Assembly: GCF_016651435.1 (NCBI RefSeq)
Contig: NZ_JAEPRJ010000001.1
Location: 2,418,001-2,482,000, forward strand
DNA: 64,000 bases
Reading direction: 5' to 3'
Origin: Catonella massiliensis
GTDB taxonomy: Bacteria > Bacillota > Clostridia > Lachnospirales > Lachnospiraceae
Made by a program: the position numbers and the translations under genes. Shown here piece after piece: positions 1-7,339 of this stretch. Below the pieces are notes generated by a model. That model did not search any database. It saw only the letters and a program-made list of their open reading frames with translations, and was not told the DNA's origin. Every line of letters starts with the position of its first letter. Position 1 is the first letter of the stretch.

Positions 1-212
1 ATTTCGTGAGGCTCGTAGGGATTTATAAGTACGAGCGAACCTTTTCTTAGCTCTATAGAGCCTGTTTGAAGAGATAGCCTACCCTCTCCGTCAAGTACAA
101 AAAGGAGTTCAAATGCATTATGCGTGTGATAATTTCTATATTTTATTTCATTTAAAAATACCTTTATATGGTGCAAACGACTGTATCTGACAAATTCGTA
201 TTCCTGACTCAT
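1..212 (-). CDS. AraC-family regulator, N-terminal cupin part (partial)
   Basis: The reading frame starts at an ATG (bases 212-210) preceded by a GGAG site and runs off the left edge, giving 70 residues. The visible part matches the cupin-like sensor domain that precedes the AraC helix-turn-helix pair: an HTHNAFELLFVLDGEG stretch, then a GSIELRKGSLVLINP stretch and a PHE segment. These are the usual histidine/glutamate beta-barrel signatures of sugar-sensing AraC regulators. The DNA-binding half is outside the window, so ligand and targets cannot be inferred. It is divergent from dps, with a 324-bp intergenic region. Confidence 0.75.
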   Translation of the reverse strand, partial: MSQEYEFVRYSRLHHIKVFLNEIKYRNYHTHNAFELLFVLDGEGRLSLQTGSIELRKGSLVLINPYEPHE

Positions 213-406
213 TAAATGTCTCCTCATTTTTACATATGACTAAACTCTATAGTTATTGTGGTTTTCAATAATTTTTAATACCTTTGATATGTGACTTCTA
301 AATCTTTGTTTCATGCGAACCTTACAAAGATTAAGTATACCACAAAATCGCATGATTATCATTTTAATTTTAATACGATAGGTCTATAAAATATGAGTCA
401 AAAATT

Positions 407-436
407 TTGCACAAATTATTGATAATAATTATTATT
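407..436 (+). promoter_or_regulatory. Promoter of dps with overlapping AT-rich dyad
   Basis: A TTGCAC box at 407-412 and a TATTAT box at 430-435 are separated by 17 bp. The spacer and -10 box contain the perfect palindrome ATAATAATTATTAT (422-435), which resembles PerR/Fur-type boxes. Peroxide or iron control of dps is known in other Firmicutes. Its presence here is inferred only from the dyad and its position. Confidence 0.45.
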
Positions 437-536
437 ATTTTTTGCTATTTTTAAATCGTCATCAGTCTTTAAATAATATTACGACTGTGTTAGCATGAAG
501 CAGTAAACAATAACAAATCGAAGGGAGAGTTTTATT

Positions 537-968
537 ATGGAAAGAACAATGAATATTTACTTATCAAACCTTGTACATTTTTATCACAAATTACAGAGTT
601 ATCATTGGTATGTGCAGGGAAAGACTTTCTTTCAGTCACACGCTAAACTTGAGGAGTATTATAATTTTGTTAACGGACAGATAGATGAGCTTGCAGAGCT
701 TATGCTTATGGATGGGAAAAAGCCTGTTTCTACAATGAAGGGCTTTGCTGAGTTAGCTACAATCAAAGATCCTGCCGGAGATTTCGTTCAGGATATGCAC
801 GCTGTATTTAGCGATGTTCTCGCTGACTTTGAGACACTTCACGCAAGTGCCAGACTTCTCAAGGAGAAGGCTGATGATGAAAACGATACGCTTGTAAGCG
901 CAAAGATGGATGGCTTCCTTGAGGACTACGCAAAGATTCTTTGGATGTTAAGAAGTACTTTAGCATAA
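537..968 (+). CDS. dps: Dps-family ferritin-like DNA-protection protein
   Basis: The 143-aa protein has the length and single four-helix layout of Dps (usually 145-170 aa). The inter-subunit ferroxidase motif is visible near the N-terminus: a helix with HFYHKLQSYHWYVQG, followed by FFQSHAKLEEYY and then a D..E pair in QIDELAEL. The family oxidises ferrous iron with hydrogen peroxide and stores ferric iron in a 12-subunit shell, protecting DNA in the cytoplasm. A GGGAGAG site precedes the chosen ATG; a second ATG four codons later has no better site. The gene is monocistronic, with a promoter carrying an AT-rich dyad upstream and a hairpin terminator downstream. Confidence 0.88.
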   Translation: MERTMNIYLSNLVHFYHKLQSYHWYVQGKTFFQSHAKLEEYYNFVNGQIDELAELMLMDGKKPVSTMKGFAELATIKDPAGDFVQDMHAVFSDVLADFETLHASARLLKEKADDENDTLVSAKMDGFLEDYAKILWMLRSTLA

Positions 969-982
969 TATCAGAGTAACAA

Positions 983-1019
983 GCTCATGGGGCTAAAAAG
1001 GCTCCATGAGTTTTCTTTT
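983..1019 (+). terminator. Intrinsic terminator of dps
   Basis: CTCATGG pairs with CCATGAG around a loop containing GGCTAAAAAGGCT, followed by TTTTCTTTT. It lies 15 bp after the dps stop codon and also abuts the 3' end of the convergent membrane protein gene. Confidence 0.8.
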
Positions 1020-1428
1020 ATCTGTTTAACCTCTTACTTATCAACTTATTTATAAATACAAGTACGATAACAATGATAATAAAACTAAGCCAAATAAATA
1101 CATGATAGTAGCTATTTTCAAGAACTCGTATCTTATCAACATTCGTTTCAGTGGCTATCTTTGCCTTAGATAGCTTTAGGATATATTCTCCCAAAACCTG
1201 CCCCAAAAGTATACCAATTATATTTCCAATTGCTATTGCATATGAATATAAGTACTTGCCAAATATTGTAAGTATAATCATTACAACCCATATATGGGCA
1301 AAGTTATTGTGTATGAGCCAACCAAAAAAGTACCGGTCTCTAAGCACAAAGGATATGGAGTATGTTATTCCAAAAATAATCAATTGAATAATTAAAGGTT
1401 TCAATCTTTTAAGCATAATCTCTTTCAT
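1018..1428 (-). CDS. Small four-helix membrane protein, unknown
   Basis: About 136 residues with four hydrophobic stretches: residues roughly 10-30, 45-62, 65-85 and 112-130. It has no recognisable catalytic motif. The ATG at 1428 is preferred because the G-rich site is 8 bp upstream; an ATG two codons earlier is only 2 bp from it. It ends at the dps terminator and lies downstream of the sirtuin/DUF3990 operon on the same strand, so it could be read through from there, but an 80-bp gap separates them. No function is proposed. Confidence 0.6.
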   Translation of the reverse strand: MKEIMLKRLKPLIIQLIIFGITYSISFVLRDRYFFGWLIHNNFAHIWVVMIILTIFGKYLYSYAIAIGNIIGILLGQVLGEYILKLSKAKIATETNVDKIRVLENSYYHVFIWLSFIIIVIVLVFINKLISKRLNR

Positions 1429-1515
1429 ATACATAGCCCCCCCCTTTCACTCTGTTACCAACCACTCGCTGTAAATTGTAGGAATATTGGTTCACCTGTC
1501 TGTTTAAAATATTAT

Positions 1516-1722
1516 TTAAGCTTCCTTTACACTGTCTATATAGTCATCAATGTCTTGTATGATGCATATGTCTCCCGTTGTGTGTAGGGATTCAAAATAT
1601 TTTGTTATATAATCATAAACCCTGTACTTTTCAAAGAGTTTAGCTACTTCTTGACCTGACAGTGCTTTGGAATGACGGTACCTTTCCACACAATAAACTA
1701 GAAATTTAGCTTCTTTGCTCAT
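1516..1722 (-). CDS. DUF3791 protein (second copy)
   Basis: This 68-aa helical protein carries the DUF3791 layout: an N-terminal KFLVYCVERYRHSKALSGQE segment, then EVAKLFEKYRVYDYI and a C-terminal DIDDYI element. It lies one base after the stop of the preceding DUF3791 gene and is the last member of a tight operon with DUF3990 and a sirtuin. DUF3791 genes commonly sit next to DUF3990 genes in Firmicutes. By size and position they could be antitoxin-like partners of the ADP-ribosyltransferase-like protein, which is an inference. Confidence 0.7.
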   Translation of the reverse strand: MSKEAKFLVYCVERYRHSKALSGQEVAKLFEKYRVYDYITKYFESLHTTGDICIIQDIDDYIDSVKEA

Positions 1723-1723
1723 T

Positions 1724-1963
1724 TTATGCCTCCTCCGGATAAGAATATGAGCCTGTCAGTAATTCATCCTGATACATAGTATATAAGGTCATTGGCCCAT
1801 AGTGCCATAGCTTTGACTTCTCATCAGACAACTCTTCATAAAGTTTTGACTTGTAGAAAATATGAATTATCTCGTTTTCCTCCAAATTGCTATTCTTAGC
1901 TATTTGTTCAATTATAGGTGGAACAATAAGTGTCAACATGGCGCTAAATTGATCTTCATTCAT
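1724..1963 (-). CDS. DUF3791-like protein (first copy)
   Basis: A 79-aa protein with the same overall plan as the next gene: a helical N-terminus ([18 protein letters not shown]), a middle segment with [10 protein letters not shown], and a C-terminus containing [13 protein letters not shown]. Its start codon overlaps the stop of the DUF3990 gene by four bases (ATGA), implying translational coupling. Two related small genes behind one enzyme gene may be two antitoxins or a duplicated partner. Assignment to the DUF3791 family is by resemblance and is less certain than for its neighbour. Confidence 0.6.
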   Translation of the reverse strand: MNEDQFSAMLTLIVPPIIEQIAKNSNLEENEIIHIFYKSKLYEELSDEKSKLWHYGPMTLYTMYQDELLTGSYSYPEEA

Positions 1964-2442
1964 ACAAGCTCCTTTCCTTCAAAGCTTAAGTATTCTAAAG
2001 CTTTTTCTGTCGTAAATACTAATTGGTTAAATAATTTACGCACCTTAAGTGCAGTCAGTGTCTGCTCTTTATTGAGTATACCTGTTATATATAAAGTAAT
2101 AGTTCTATATACATCATCATTGGCAACAGCACCATAGACCAAATCATACTGTTCCCCATCATAAATTCCCTGTCTATTGGCAGCCACAAAGTTCAACCAT
2201 TCTTCATCTGGAGCGTCAAACTTAAGTAGCTTACATTCCTTAAAAGCTACTTCTTCATCAAAAGAATAGATATTCAAGGTAGCCTTGCCATTTTTACTTC
2301 TTTCCACAACCTTTCCTGCAAAATTTGCTGCCTGATCACGATTTGAAGTGGTATAAAAGCCAAAGCCAAAATCTAAATGGCGGTTCTGTTTAATTAGCTT
2401 AGGATGCTCTACTGACATATTACTTCCATGGTATAAAATCAT
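1960..2442 (-). CDS. DUF3990 protein, ADP-ribosyltransferase-like
   Basis: This 160-aa protein begins with ILYHGSN, the strand that holds the NAD-binding histidine in H-Y-type ADP-ribosyltransferase folds. It then has [15 protein letters not shown], the characteristic FGxGFYxT strand and helix. A later [12 protein letters not shown] segment is also typical of DUF3990, a family placed in the ADP-ribosyl clan. The expected role is transfer of ADP-ribose from NAD to an unknown target, possibly as a toxin. It is sandwiched between a sirtuin-type NAD enzyme (18 bp upstream) and two DUF3791 genes (4-bp overlap), a context that supports an NAD-linked modification system. The target is unknown. Confidence 0.78.
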   Translation of the reverse strand: MILYHGSNMSVEHPKLIKQNRHLDFGFGFYTTSNRDQAANFAGKVVERSKNGKATLNIYSFDEEVAFKECKLLKFDAPDEEWLNFVAANRQGIYDGEQYDLVYGAVANDDVYRTITLYITGILNKEQTLTALKVRKLFNQLVFTTEKALEYLSFEGKELV

Positions 2443-2460
2443 CTACATCATCTCCCATCA

Positions 2461-3387
2461 TTATCCTTTTAATAATTCTACCACATTTCCTATGTCTCCA
2501 TCAATACAAATACTTCTATCCTCAATAGCCTCCGGACAGAATGCTTCTCCGTAGTTTATGCAGGCGTATGCAGCATTTTCATTACTTTTCACAAACTGCC
2601 AAAAAGGATATTTGATTATCACAGGAGTATTGGCACCAACCCCCAACTCAAGGTACAATGTCCTCGCATCTTTGTGGCTTCTTATATATTCATTGTAAGC
2701 CTCGTTTGCCTTATGCCAGCCATCATCCTCTACAAAGCTGTAGTCAACTCTAAGGTTAGTCGTCATAGCGGAGCCGTCATCAGGACAGGTTGGAATCAAT
2801 TCAGTAGGAATTGCCATAGATATCTTTCCATCTTCTGGAGCCGTAAAAATACCGTTTTCATCTTTTACAAAGCCCTCCGCCTTTATAGCCTTCATCACCC
2901 ATTCTTCGTTATTATAAGTCTTTCTAATCTCAGGATTTACACTTTGAAATAAGCCATAATCTCCCTGAATATAAAATAACTTTTTCTTATCAAAGCCGGC
3001 CTTTTGAAACTGATGGTCTACATTTGTAGTAATAACAAAATAATCCTTATCTTTTACGAGAGATAACAATTCCTTATAAACAGGCTTAGGTGCATCGACA
3101 TAGCGGTTAAAGTGAATAAGCCTAGCCCACCAGCCCCACCTTGTTTCTGCATCAGGAAAAGGATAAAATCCACCGGAGTACATATCACTAATTCCGTATT
3201 CCCCTGCAAAATCAAAGAAATATTTATTAAATCTCTCTCCACTGTAAGTGAATCCCGCAGATGTTGAAAGCCCTGCACCCGCACCTATAACTATCGATTC
3301 TTCAGAAGTAAGTGCCTTTTTTAACTTCGCAATCTGTTCTTCCTTTGTTCCTGTTCCCTCTGACATGCGCTCTCTAAAATAGTTCAT
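2461..3387 (-). CDS. Sir2-family protein, class M (SirTM)-like
   Basis: The 308-aa protein has the sirtuin NAD-binding signature GAGAGLSTSAGF (about residues 36-47). It also has TTNVDHQFQKAGF in place of the usual TQNID-LH..AG motif. The segment that normally carries the catalytic histidine reads YIQGDYGLFQ. The zinc region is reduced to CPDDGSAMTTNLRVDYSFVEDDGW, with only one of the first pair of cysteines. These features fit macrodomain-linked class M sirtuins, which ADP-ribosylate proteins rather than deacetylate. Its own promoter shares an operator-like dyad with the Rrf2 gene. The operon continues into DUF3990 and DUF3791. A linked zinc-macrodomain gene survives only as a fragment at 5.9-6.1 kb. 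Confidence 0.82.
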   Translation of the reverse strand: MNYFRERMSEGTGTKEEQIAKLKKALTSEESIVIGAGAGLSTSAGFTYSGERFNKYFFDFAGEYGISDMYSGGFYPFPDAETRWGWWARLIHFNRYVDAPKPVYKELLSLVKDKDYFVITTNVDHQFQKAGFDKKKLFYIQGDYGLFQSVNPEIRKTYNNEEWVMKAIKAEGFVKDENGIFTAPEDGKISMAIPTELIPTCPDDGSAMTTNLRVDYSFVEDDGWHKANEAYNEYIRSHKDARTLYLELGVGANTPVIIKYPFWQFVKSNENAAYACINYGEAFCPEAIEDRSICIDGDIGNVVELLKG

Positions 3388-3487
3388 AGCCTATTCTCCC
3401 TTCATTGGATAATTTATGTTTGATTATTGTTAACTTAATCAATTCACAAAGCCGTTGTAATCTTAGTCATTTCATCTTTCAATGTAA

Positions 3488-3524
3488 AATATAGCATGTT
3501 TTAGTTGTAATGTCAACAGTTACA
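3488..3524 (-). promoter_or_regulatory. Promoter and operator-like dyad of the sirtuin operon
   Basis: On the minus strand TTGACA (3516-3511) and TATATT (3493-3488) are separated by 17 bp. The dyad TGTAA-9 bp-TTACA (3506-3524, plus strand TGTAATGTCAACAGTTACA) covers the -35 box. The same dyad with the same 9-bp spacing, differing in two spacer bases, covers the -35 box of the Rrf2 gene at 6628-6646. That points to Rrf2 control of both. Confidence 0.7.
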
Positions 3525-3540
3525 TCTACCTAAATAATTG

Positions 3541-3592
3541 TTATCAAAAAGCCAACCAAAACCCAGTATGCACTGTAATTTCGGTTGGCTTT
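3541..3592 (-). terminator. Minus-strand hairpin terminator downstream of the amidohydrolase
   Basis: AAAGCCAACC pairs with GGTTGGCTTT around a 25-base loop and is followed on the minus strand by TTTTTGATAA. It lies 300 bp beyond the amidohydrolase stop. The 3593-3891 stretch between them holds no supported gene. Confidence 0.6.
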
Positions 3593-3891
3593 AATCTAAT
3601 CTGTTCTATTGTACAAACACTCCCCATTTCCCAACTGTAAATATCCAACATTGTTATAGCTTATATTTCGTACCTCTGCATTTATTATTTTTACAAATTT
3701 AACATAAATGCATTCCATACATTTCAACTTTCACAAACTTCATTGTCACAAACAACTGCTTTAAGACTGCCTAAATATAGTCATTATGTACGCAGAACAG
3801 CCAGGCAAACTTTACTATAGTAAGCCCAAAATCACTCAGTGAGACTGAATTAGCAGCCTTAGCCACCAATTTAGTCTTTCTGTTCATATAT

Positions 3892-4737
3892 TTATATTTT
3901 ATCAATCATCTTCAAGGCATTGTTTCTGCATATATTCTCAGCTTCTTCCAGAGAAAAGTCCATTTCATTAAGTATTTCAAAATATTTGTCATAGATTTCC
4001 TTTGGTTTTAAGCATCTGCTATCCGGGAAATCCGTTGCAAAAACCAGTTTATCCACACCTATCAAGCGCAGTATCTCATTTGTCCTCTTTATTCCAAATC
4101 TATTTACATAATCAGGCAGTATTGCAGAGAAATTAAAATATGCATTAAGACCATACAAGTCTTCCACTTGAAATCCTCCCAAATGAGCAATTGACAGCCT
4201 TACATTAGGGTATTTCTTTAATACATTTTTAATCCGGCTTGGAGAACAGACATCATCCTGTAAATGTTCCTTAGGGTAAGAATGAATTTCAACTAAAATA
4301 TCTTTTTTGCTTGCATATTCAATTATTTTTTCATAATAGCATCCATCTATGGGATATCCTGCATTACTCGGATGAAGTTTTATTCCTATGAATTCATCCC
4401 TAGCTATCACCTTATCTAATTCATTTATTGTTTCATTGATATTTTTTCTAATGTCAACATCCGCGAAACAACGCAGTTTCAAAGGCATCTTCTGTACCAT
4501 AGCAAGCATATTTGAATGAACAGTTTCAACCTTAAAATCCATGGAGAGCATATAAGGATCATTAAATGGCATGACAAAAGCCAAGTCAATATTATACTTC
4601 TCCATTATCTTTTTATAGTCATCTACACTGCCATGGTCTATAAATACATAGCCATGTCCCGAATTAGCTTGAATCACATCTTCAGGCATCAGATGAATGT
4701 GTGCATCAATTTTAGGAATATCCTTCCAATTTACCAA
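3892..4737 (-). CDS. Amidohydrolase-2 family metal-dependent hydrolase
   Basis: About 281 aa with the amidohydrolase barrel plan. It opens with IDAHIHLMPED (HxH metal ligands), then has GIKLHPSNAGYP, an EIHSYP histidine segment, SIAHLGG and FATDFPDSR near the C-terminus (the catalytic aspartate strand). This fits the Amidohydro_2 family of decarboxylases and hydrolases; the substrate cannot be read. The upstream ATG at 4752 overlaps what looks like the ribosome binding site (ATGGAGG), so a TTG at 4737, 8 bp after GGAGG, is the likely start. It stands alone between two AT-rich gaps. Confidence 0.75.
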   Translation of the reverse strand: MVNWKDIPKIDAHIHLMPEDVIQANSGHGYVFIDHGSVDDYKKIMEKYNIDLAFVMPFNDPYMLSMDFKVETVHSNMLAMVQKMPLKLRCFADVDIRKNINETINELDKVIARDEFIGIKLHPSNAGYPIDGCYYEKIIEYASKKDILVEIHSYPKEHLQDDVCSPSRIKNVLKKYPNVRLSIAHLGGFQVEDLYGLNAYFNFSAILPDYVNRFGIKRTNEILRLIGVDKLVFATDFPDSRCLKPKEIYDKYFEILNEMDFSLEEAENICRNNALKMIDKI

Positions 4738-4979
4738 AAGCCCTACCTCCATATTTATACCAGCTTAATCTCTTGCATGATCAAGCTGGAAATATCCAAA
4801 ATTTTCAAGCTCTTATATATAATATAACTATTCTAATGTTAACATTAACCGAATATACATTTATCGTAAATTTATGTTCTTTCCTTTTATGATTTAACCG
4901 AATTCATTTGCAATTTCAATCGTAAAATTTTACGACCGAATTTGCGACCGAAATAAGTGTGAAAGCACTAAGGACATTG

Positions 4980-5477
4980 TCAGGAAACATAGTGTATTCT
5001 TGCCTCATCAAAGCGATCCTGCTGCTTACCCTCTTCCGCAGGATATCCCATAGGGAATAAGGAATATGCAACTTTATCATCAGGGAGGTTCAGTACTTTG
5101 GCTACAGCCTCCATTCGCTCACTTACAGGTGCTACTCCGAGCCATACACCGCCAAGGCCTAGATAATCTGCCTCCAGCCACATATTTTCCTGTGAAATAG
5201 CCATATCAATCTCTGCATATTCAGGAAATCTAAGACCTTCTTTCCTGTACACCGGAACAATGACAACAGGTGCGTTAGCCGCACAGGCTGCATAAGGACT
5301 TATCTTTGAGAGTTCTCTAATTTTGTCACGATTTGTAATAACGTAAAACTCCCAAGGCTGCTGATTACCTGCACTTGGAGCCTGCATTCCCGCTTTTATG
5401 ACCGTCATTATTTTATCCTCTTCAACCGGACAATCATCATATTTCCTAACGCTAACTCTGTGAAAAATACTATTCAT
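4980..5477 (-). CDS. Nitroreductase-family flavoprotein
   Basis: At 165 aa it matches short nitroreductases. It has the N-terminal FMN phosphate motif HRVSVRKYDD, the MQAPSAGNQQPWEFYVI strand that binds the flavin, and GLGGVWLGVAP before the C-terminal helix. These dimeric cytoplasmic enzymes reduce nitro compounds or quinones with NAD(P)H; the natural substrate is unknown. The gene has a good AGGAGG-type site and is followed at 4860-4980 by AT-rich sequence. Its upstream side is occupied by a 395-bp repeated element, so its original promoter may have been displaced. Confidence 0.82.
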   Translation of the reverse strand: MNSIFHRVSVRKYDDCPVEEDKIMTVIKAGMQAPSAGNQQPWEFYVITNRDKIRELSKISPYAACAANAPVVIVPVYRKEGLRFPEYAEIDMAISQENMWLEADYLGLGGVWLGVAPVSERMEAVAKVLNLPDDKVAYSLFPMGYPAEEGKQQDRFDEARIHYVS

Positions 5478-5531
5478 CTTAAACCTCCTGTAATTTTATA
5501 AGTGAATTTAATTGCATTGCCTGTCTCCATA

Positions 5532-5926
5532 AATTCTAATTTGTCGAGTTATATAATCTAAACTAAGTTGACGCTCCGAATGATAACATTTCAGACTCGC
5601 TCCGGCATCCGCTTCGCTCCGCCTAATGCGCTCGCTTAGAATTTATCATTCGGAGCTGGCACCGTAAATCTATACAAATAATAACTCGAATGCCAAATTA
5701 AAGACAGCTACCCCAACCTGCCCCTTGTGGCTGATGCATTTGTTTGTTATCATTTATCAATTAAACAGCCGGAACTAATAATGCCTAAGCGAGCGCATTA
5801 GGTTTTTCGTCAACGGAACTATTCTTAAGTAGCATCTTACAGAAAAACCGGAGCGAGTCTGGACATTTATTAGTGGAGGCGTAACTTAGTCAACAAACAA
5901 ACCCATCAGCCCTACAACTTAGAATT
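5532..5926. repeat. 395-bp MITE-like repeat, copy A
   Basis: This element recurs at 61231-61626 with high identity over its whole length. Its ends are imperfect inverted repeats (AAATTCTAATTTG at the left; the right end read on the minus strand is AATTCTAAGTTG). Inside are two long stem-loops: 5574-5658, with arms GCTCCGAATGATAA/TTATCATTCGGAGC, and 5775-5876, with arms ACTAATAATG/CATTTATTAGT. The two loops carry inverted copies of the same motifs, GACTCGCTCCGG and GCGCTCGCTTA. It encodes no protein. Its right end coincides with the stop codon of the decayed macrodomain gene. Confidence 0.75.
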
Positions 5927-6148
5927 ATGCAATTGCTTCATAAATCTCCCTATCCTCATCCTTAAACACATTGAAAATAACTCTGTCAATCTGTCCTTCA
6001 TTCTCTGACAGCCATTCTTTGACAGTCTTAACGGCTATCTCTGCTGCCCTTCTATTGGGAAAGCAGAATACTCCCGTTGAAATGCAACAAAAAGCAATTC
6101 TTTAGCCAGATAGTCCAGTCTCTCTCTTTGAAGATTTGTAATATTCAT
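5925..6148 (-). pseudogene. Decayed zinc-macrodomain ADP-ribose hydrolase
   Basis: The frame from ATG 6148 gives NITNLQRERLDYLAKELL, the N-terminal helix of sirtuin-linked macrodomain hydrolases. It then runs out of frame into the C-terminal third of the same family: IAFCCISTGVFCFPNRR, AAEIAVKTVKEWL and RVIFNVFKDEDREIYEAIA, ending at 5925. The middle of the protein, including the ADP-ribose-binding and zinc-binding parts, is deleted, leaving about 75 of roughly 260 residues. It starts one base after the Rrf2 stop, so the two formed an operon. Loss of this eraser next to an intact SirTM-like writer is notable. Confidence 0.8.
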
Positions 6149-6149
6149 T

Positions 6150-6590
6150 TTACGCTTCTTTCTTAAGCAGTTCCTGCATTCCGGTATGTAGGTCTGAAAG
6201 TGTATATTTTTTCATTTCATTTTCCATAGCTGACTGAATGGACTTTAACTTACCGTCAAGAAGTCCATGTATATTCTTTCCTACAGTACAGTTTGGATTT
6301 GGAGCTTCGTGAAAATGAAACAATTCTCCATTTTCAACCGGCTCGATTGCCTGATAAACATCGTAAAACGATATGTCCGACAAAGGTCTTGTAAGTGTAA
6401 TCCCACCTGTTCCCCTGGCAACAGTGATAAGCCCTGCATTTTTAAGCTTGGTTAGTATATTCCTTATAATGACAGGGTTTGTATTGATACTGCTTGCTAA
6501 AAAGTCACTTGTAATCTTGTATTCTCCCTTAAAAGTGTCCACACAGGTAAATATGTGTAGTGCCACTGTAAACCTACTTGATATCTGCAT
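6150..6590 (-). CDS. Rrf2-family transcriptional regulator
   Basis: 146 aa starting at an ATG 8 bp after GGAGG (an earlier in-frame ATG at 6638 lies in the promoter). The winged helix is clear: QISSRFTVALHIFTCV, then KITSDFLASSINTNPVIIRN and LKNAGLITVARGTGGITL. These match Rrf2 proteins with the recognition helix and the GxGG wing. The three iron-sulfur cysteines of IscR/NsrR are not present; only one cysteine follows the wing (NPNCTVG). It probably regulates itself and the sirtuin operon through a shared TGTAA-9-TTACA dyad. The gene directly behind it is the remnant macrodomain gene. Confidence 0.85.
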   Translation of the reverse strand: MQISSRFTVALHIFTCVDTFKGEYKITSDFLASSINTNPVIIRNILTKLKNAGLITVARGTGGITLTRPLSDISFYDVYQAIEPVENGELFHFHEAPNPNCTVGKNIHGLLDGKLKSIQSAMENEMKKYTLSDLHTGMQELLKKEA

Positions 6591-6609
6591 TAATCTTCCT
6601 CCTGAAGAT

Positions 6610-6646
6610 ATTTTATATCCAACTAAATGTAATGTCAACGCTTACA
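6610..6646 (-). promoter_or_regulatory. Promoter and operator-like dyad of the Rrf2 gene
   Basis: Minus-strand TTGACA (6638-6633) and TAAAAT (6615-6610) have a 17-bp spacer. The dyad TGTAATGTCAACGCTTACA (6628-6646) overlaps the -35 box and differs at only two spacer bases from the dyad at 3506-3524 before the sirtuin gene. Confidence 0.7.
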
Positions 6647-6680
6647 ACCAGATTTATAAAATACCTATCCAACATTAGTT

Positions 6681-6941
6681 CTAATCATCATAGTGACCTC
6701 GACAAGACAGAATTTCCAATATGCCATTTTTTATTCTATAAACAAATCTATTACTATCATCAATTCTCCTGCTCCAAAATCCACTAAGCTCACCTTTCAA
6801 AGGCTCTGGTTTTCCAATTCCATCAAAATTATCTCTTTCAATATCTCTTAATAGAGAATTAATCCGTTTTAATGTTTTTTTATCTTGTGACTGCCAATAA
6901 ATATAATCTTCCCATGCCTCATCAAACCATATCTTTTTCAT
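6681..6941 (-). CDS. yoeB: YoeB/Txe-family mRNA interferase toxin
   Basis: The 86-aa protein has the RelE-fold YoeB pattern: KKIWFDEAWEDYIYWQSQD at the N-terminus, KRINSLLRDIERDNFDGIG, then the conserved KPEPLKGELSGFWSRRI and C-terminal RFVYRI...LEILSCRGHYDD. The terminal H-Y pair and the E and R residues of the active site are present. YoeB cleaves mRNA in the ribosomal A site. It follows its RelB/DinJ-type antitoxin directly, with the stop and start codons adjacent. Confidence 0.9.
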   Translation of the reverse strand: MKKIWFDEAWEDYIYWQSQDKKTLKRINSLLRDIERDNFDGIGKPEPLKGELSGFWSRRIDDSNRFVYRIKNGILEILSCRGHYDD

Positions 6942-7205
6942 TTATTCGGCCACCTCTATCATTTCATGTTCCACACCATTTCCCGCATTAAGAGCAGCAA
7001 TACCTCTTCTTAGATGTTTCATATTACTCTCCGAATAAAACGGATCAGCAGATACTTCAAATGGAATTCTTTTTTCTCTTCCTACTTTTTTTGCAAATAT
7101 CTTAAATGCCGCACTCATAGAAATCCCCATTTCTGAGCAAGCCTCTTCCATGCTTTTCTTAATATCCGCATCTAACTTGAAATTAACATTAACTACCTGT
7201 GCCAT
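6942..7205 (-). CDS. RelB/DinJ-family antitoxin
   Basis: 87 aa from an ATG 9 bp after GGAGG. The upstream ATG at 7220 is itself part of that site and is rejected. The ribbon-helix-helix N-terminus VVNVNFKLDADIKKSMEEA is followed by EMGISMSAAFKIFAKKVGRE, the DinJ signature, and a C-terminal acidic tail that would cover the toxin. It binds and neutralises the YoeB-type toxin encoded immediately downstream and represses the pair. The non-cognate pairing of a DinJ-like antitoxin with a YoeB-like toxin is common in Firmicutes. Confidence 0.87.
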   Translation of the reverse strand: MAQVVNVNFKLDADIKKSMEEACSEMGISMSAAFKIFAKKVGREKRIPFEVSADPFYSESNMKHLRRGIAALNAGNGVEHEMIEVAE

Positions 7206-7339
7206 GATAACTACCTCCATTTTTTATACTGATTATAGTATAAGCTATTATAAAGAAAAAGTAAAGAATAATACTTTATCAAAAATAGCCCCACCTATTC
7301 TGGCAGGGCAGCATATTTTACTTATTTATTTTGTAAATT

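Noticed and set aside
3774..3887. 38-codon minus-strand ORF starting MNRKTKLVAKAANS downstream of the amidohydrolase
   Set aside because: No ribosome binding site, overlaps the preceding gene's 3' flank only, and no resemblance to a known small protein; composition looks like chance.
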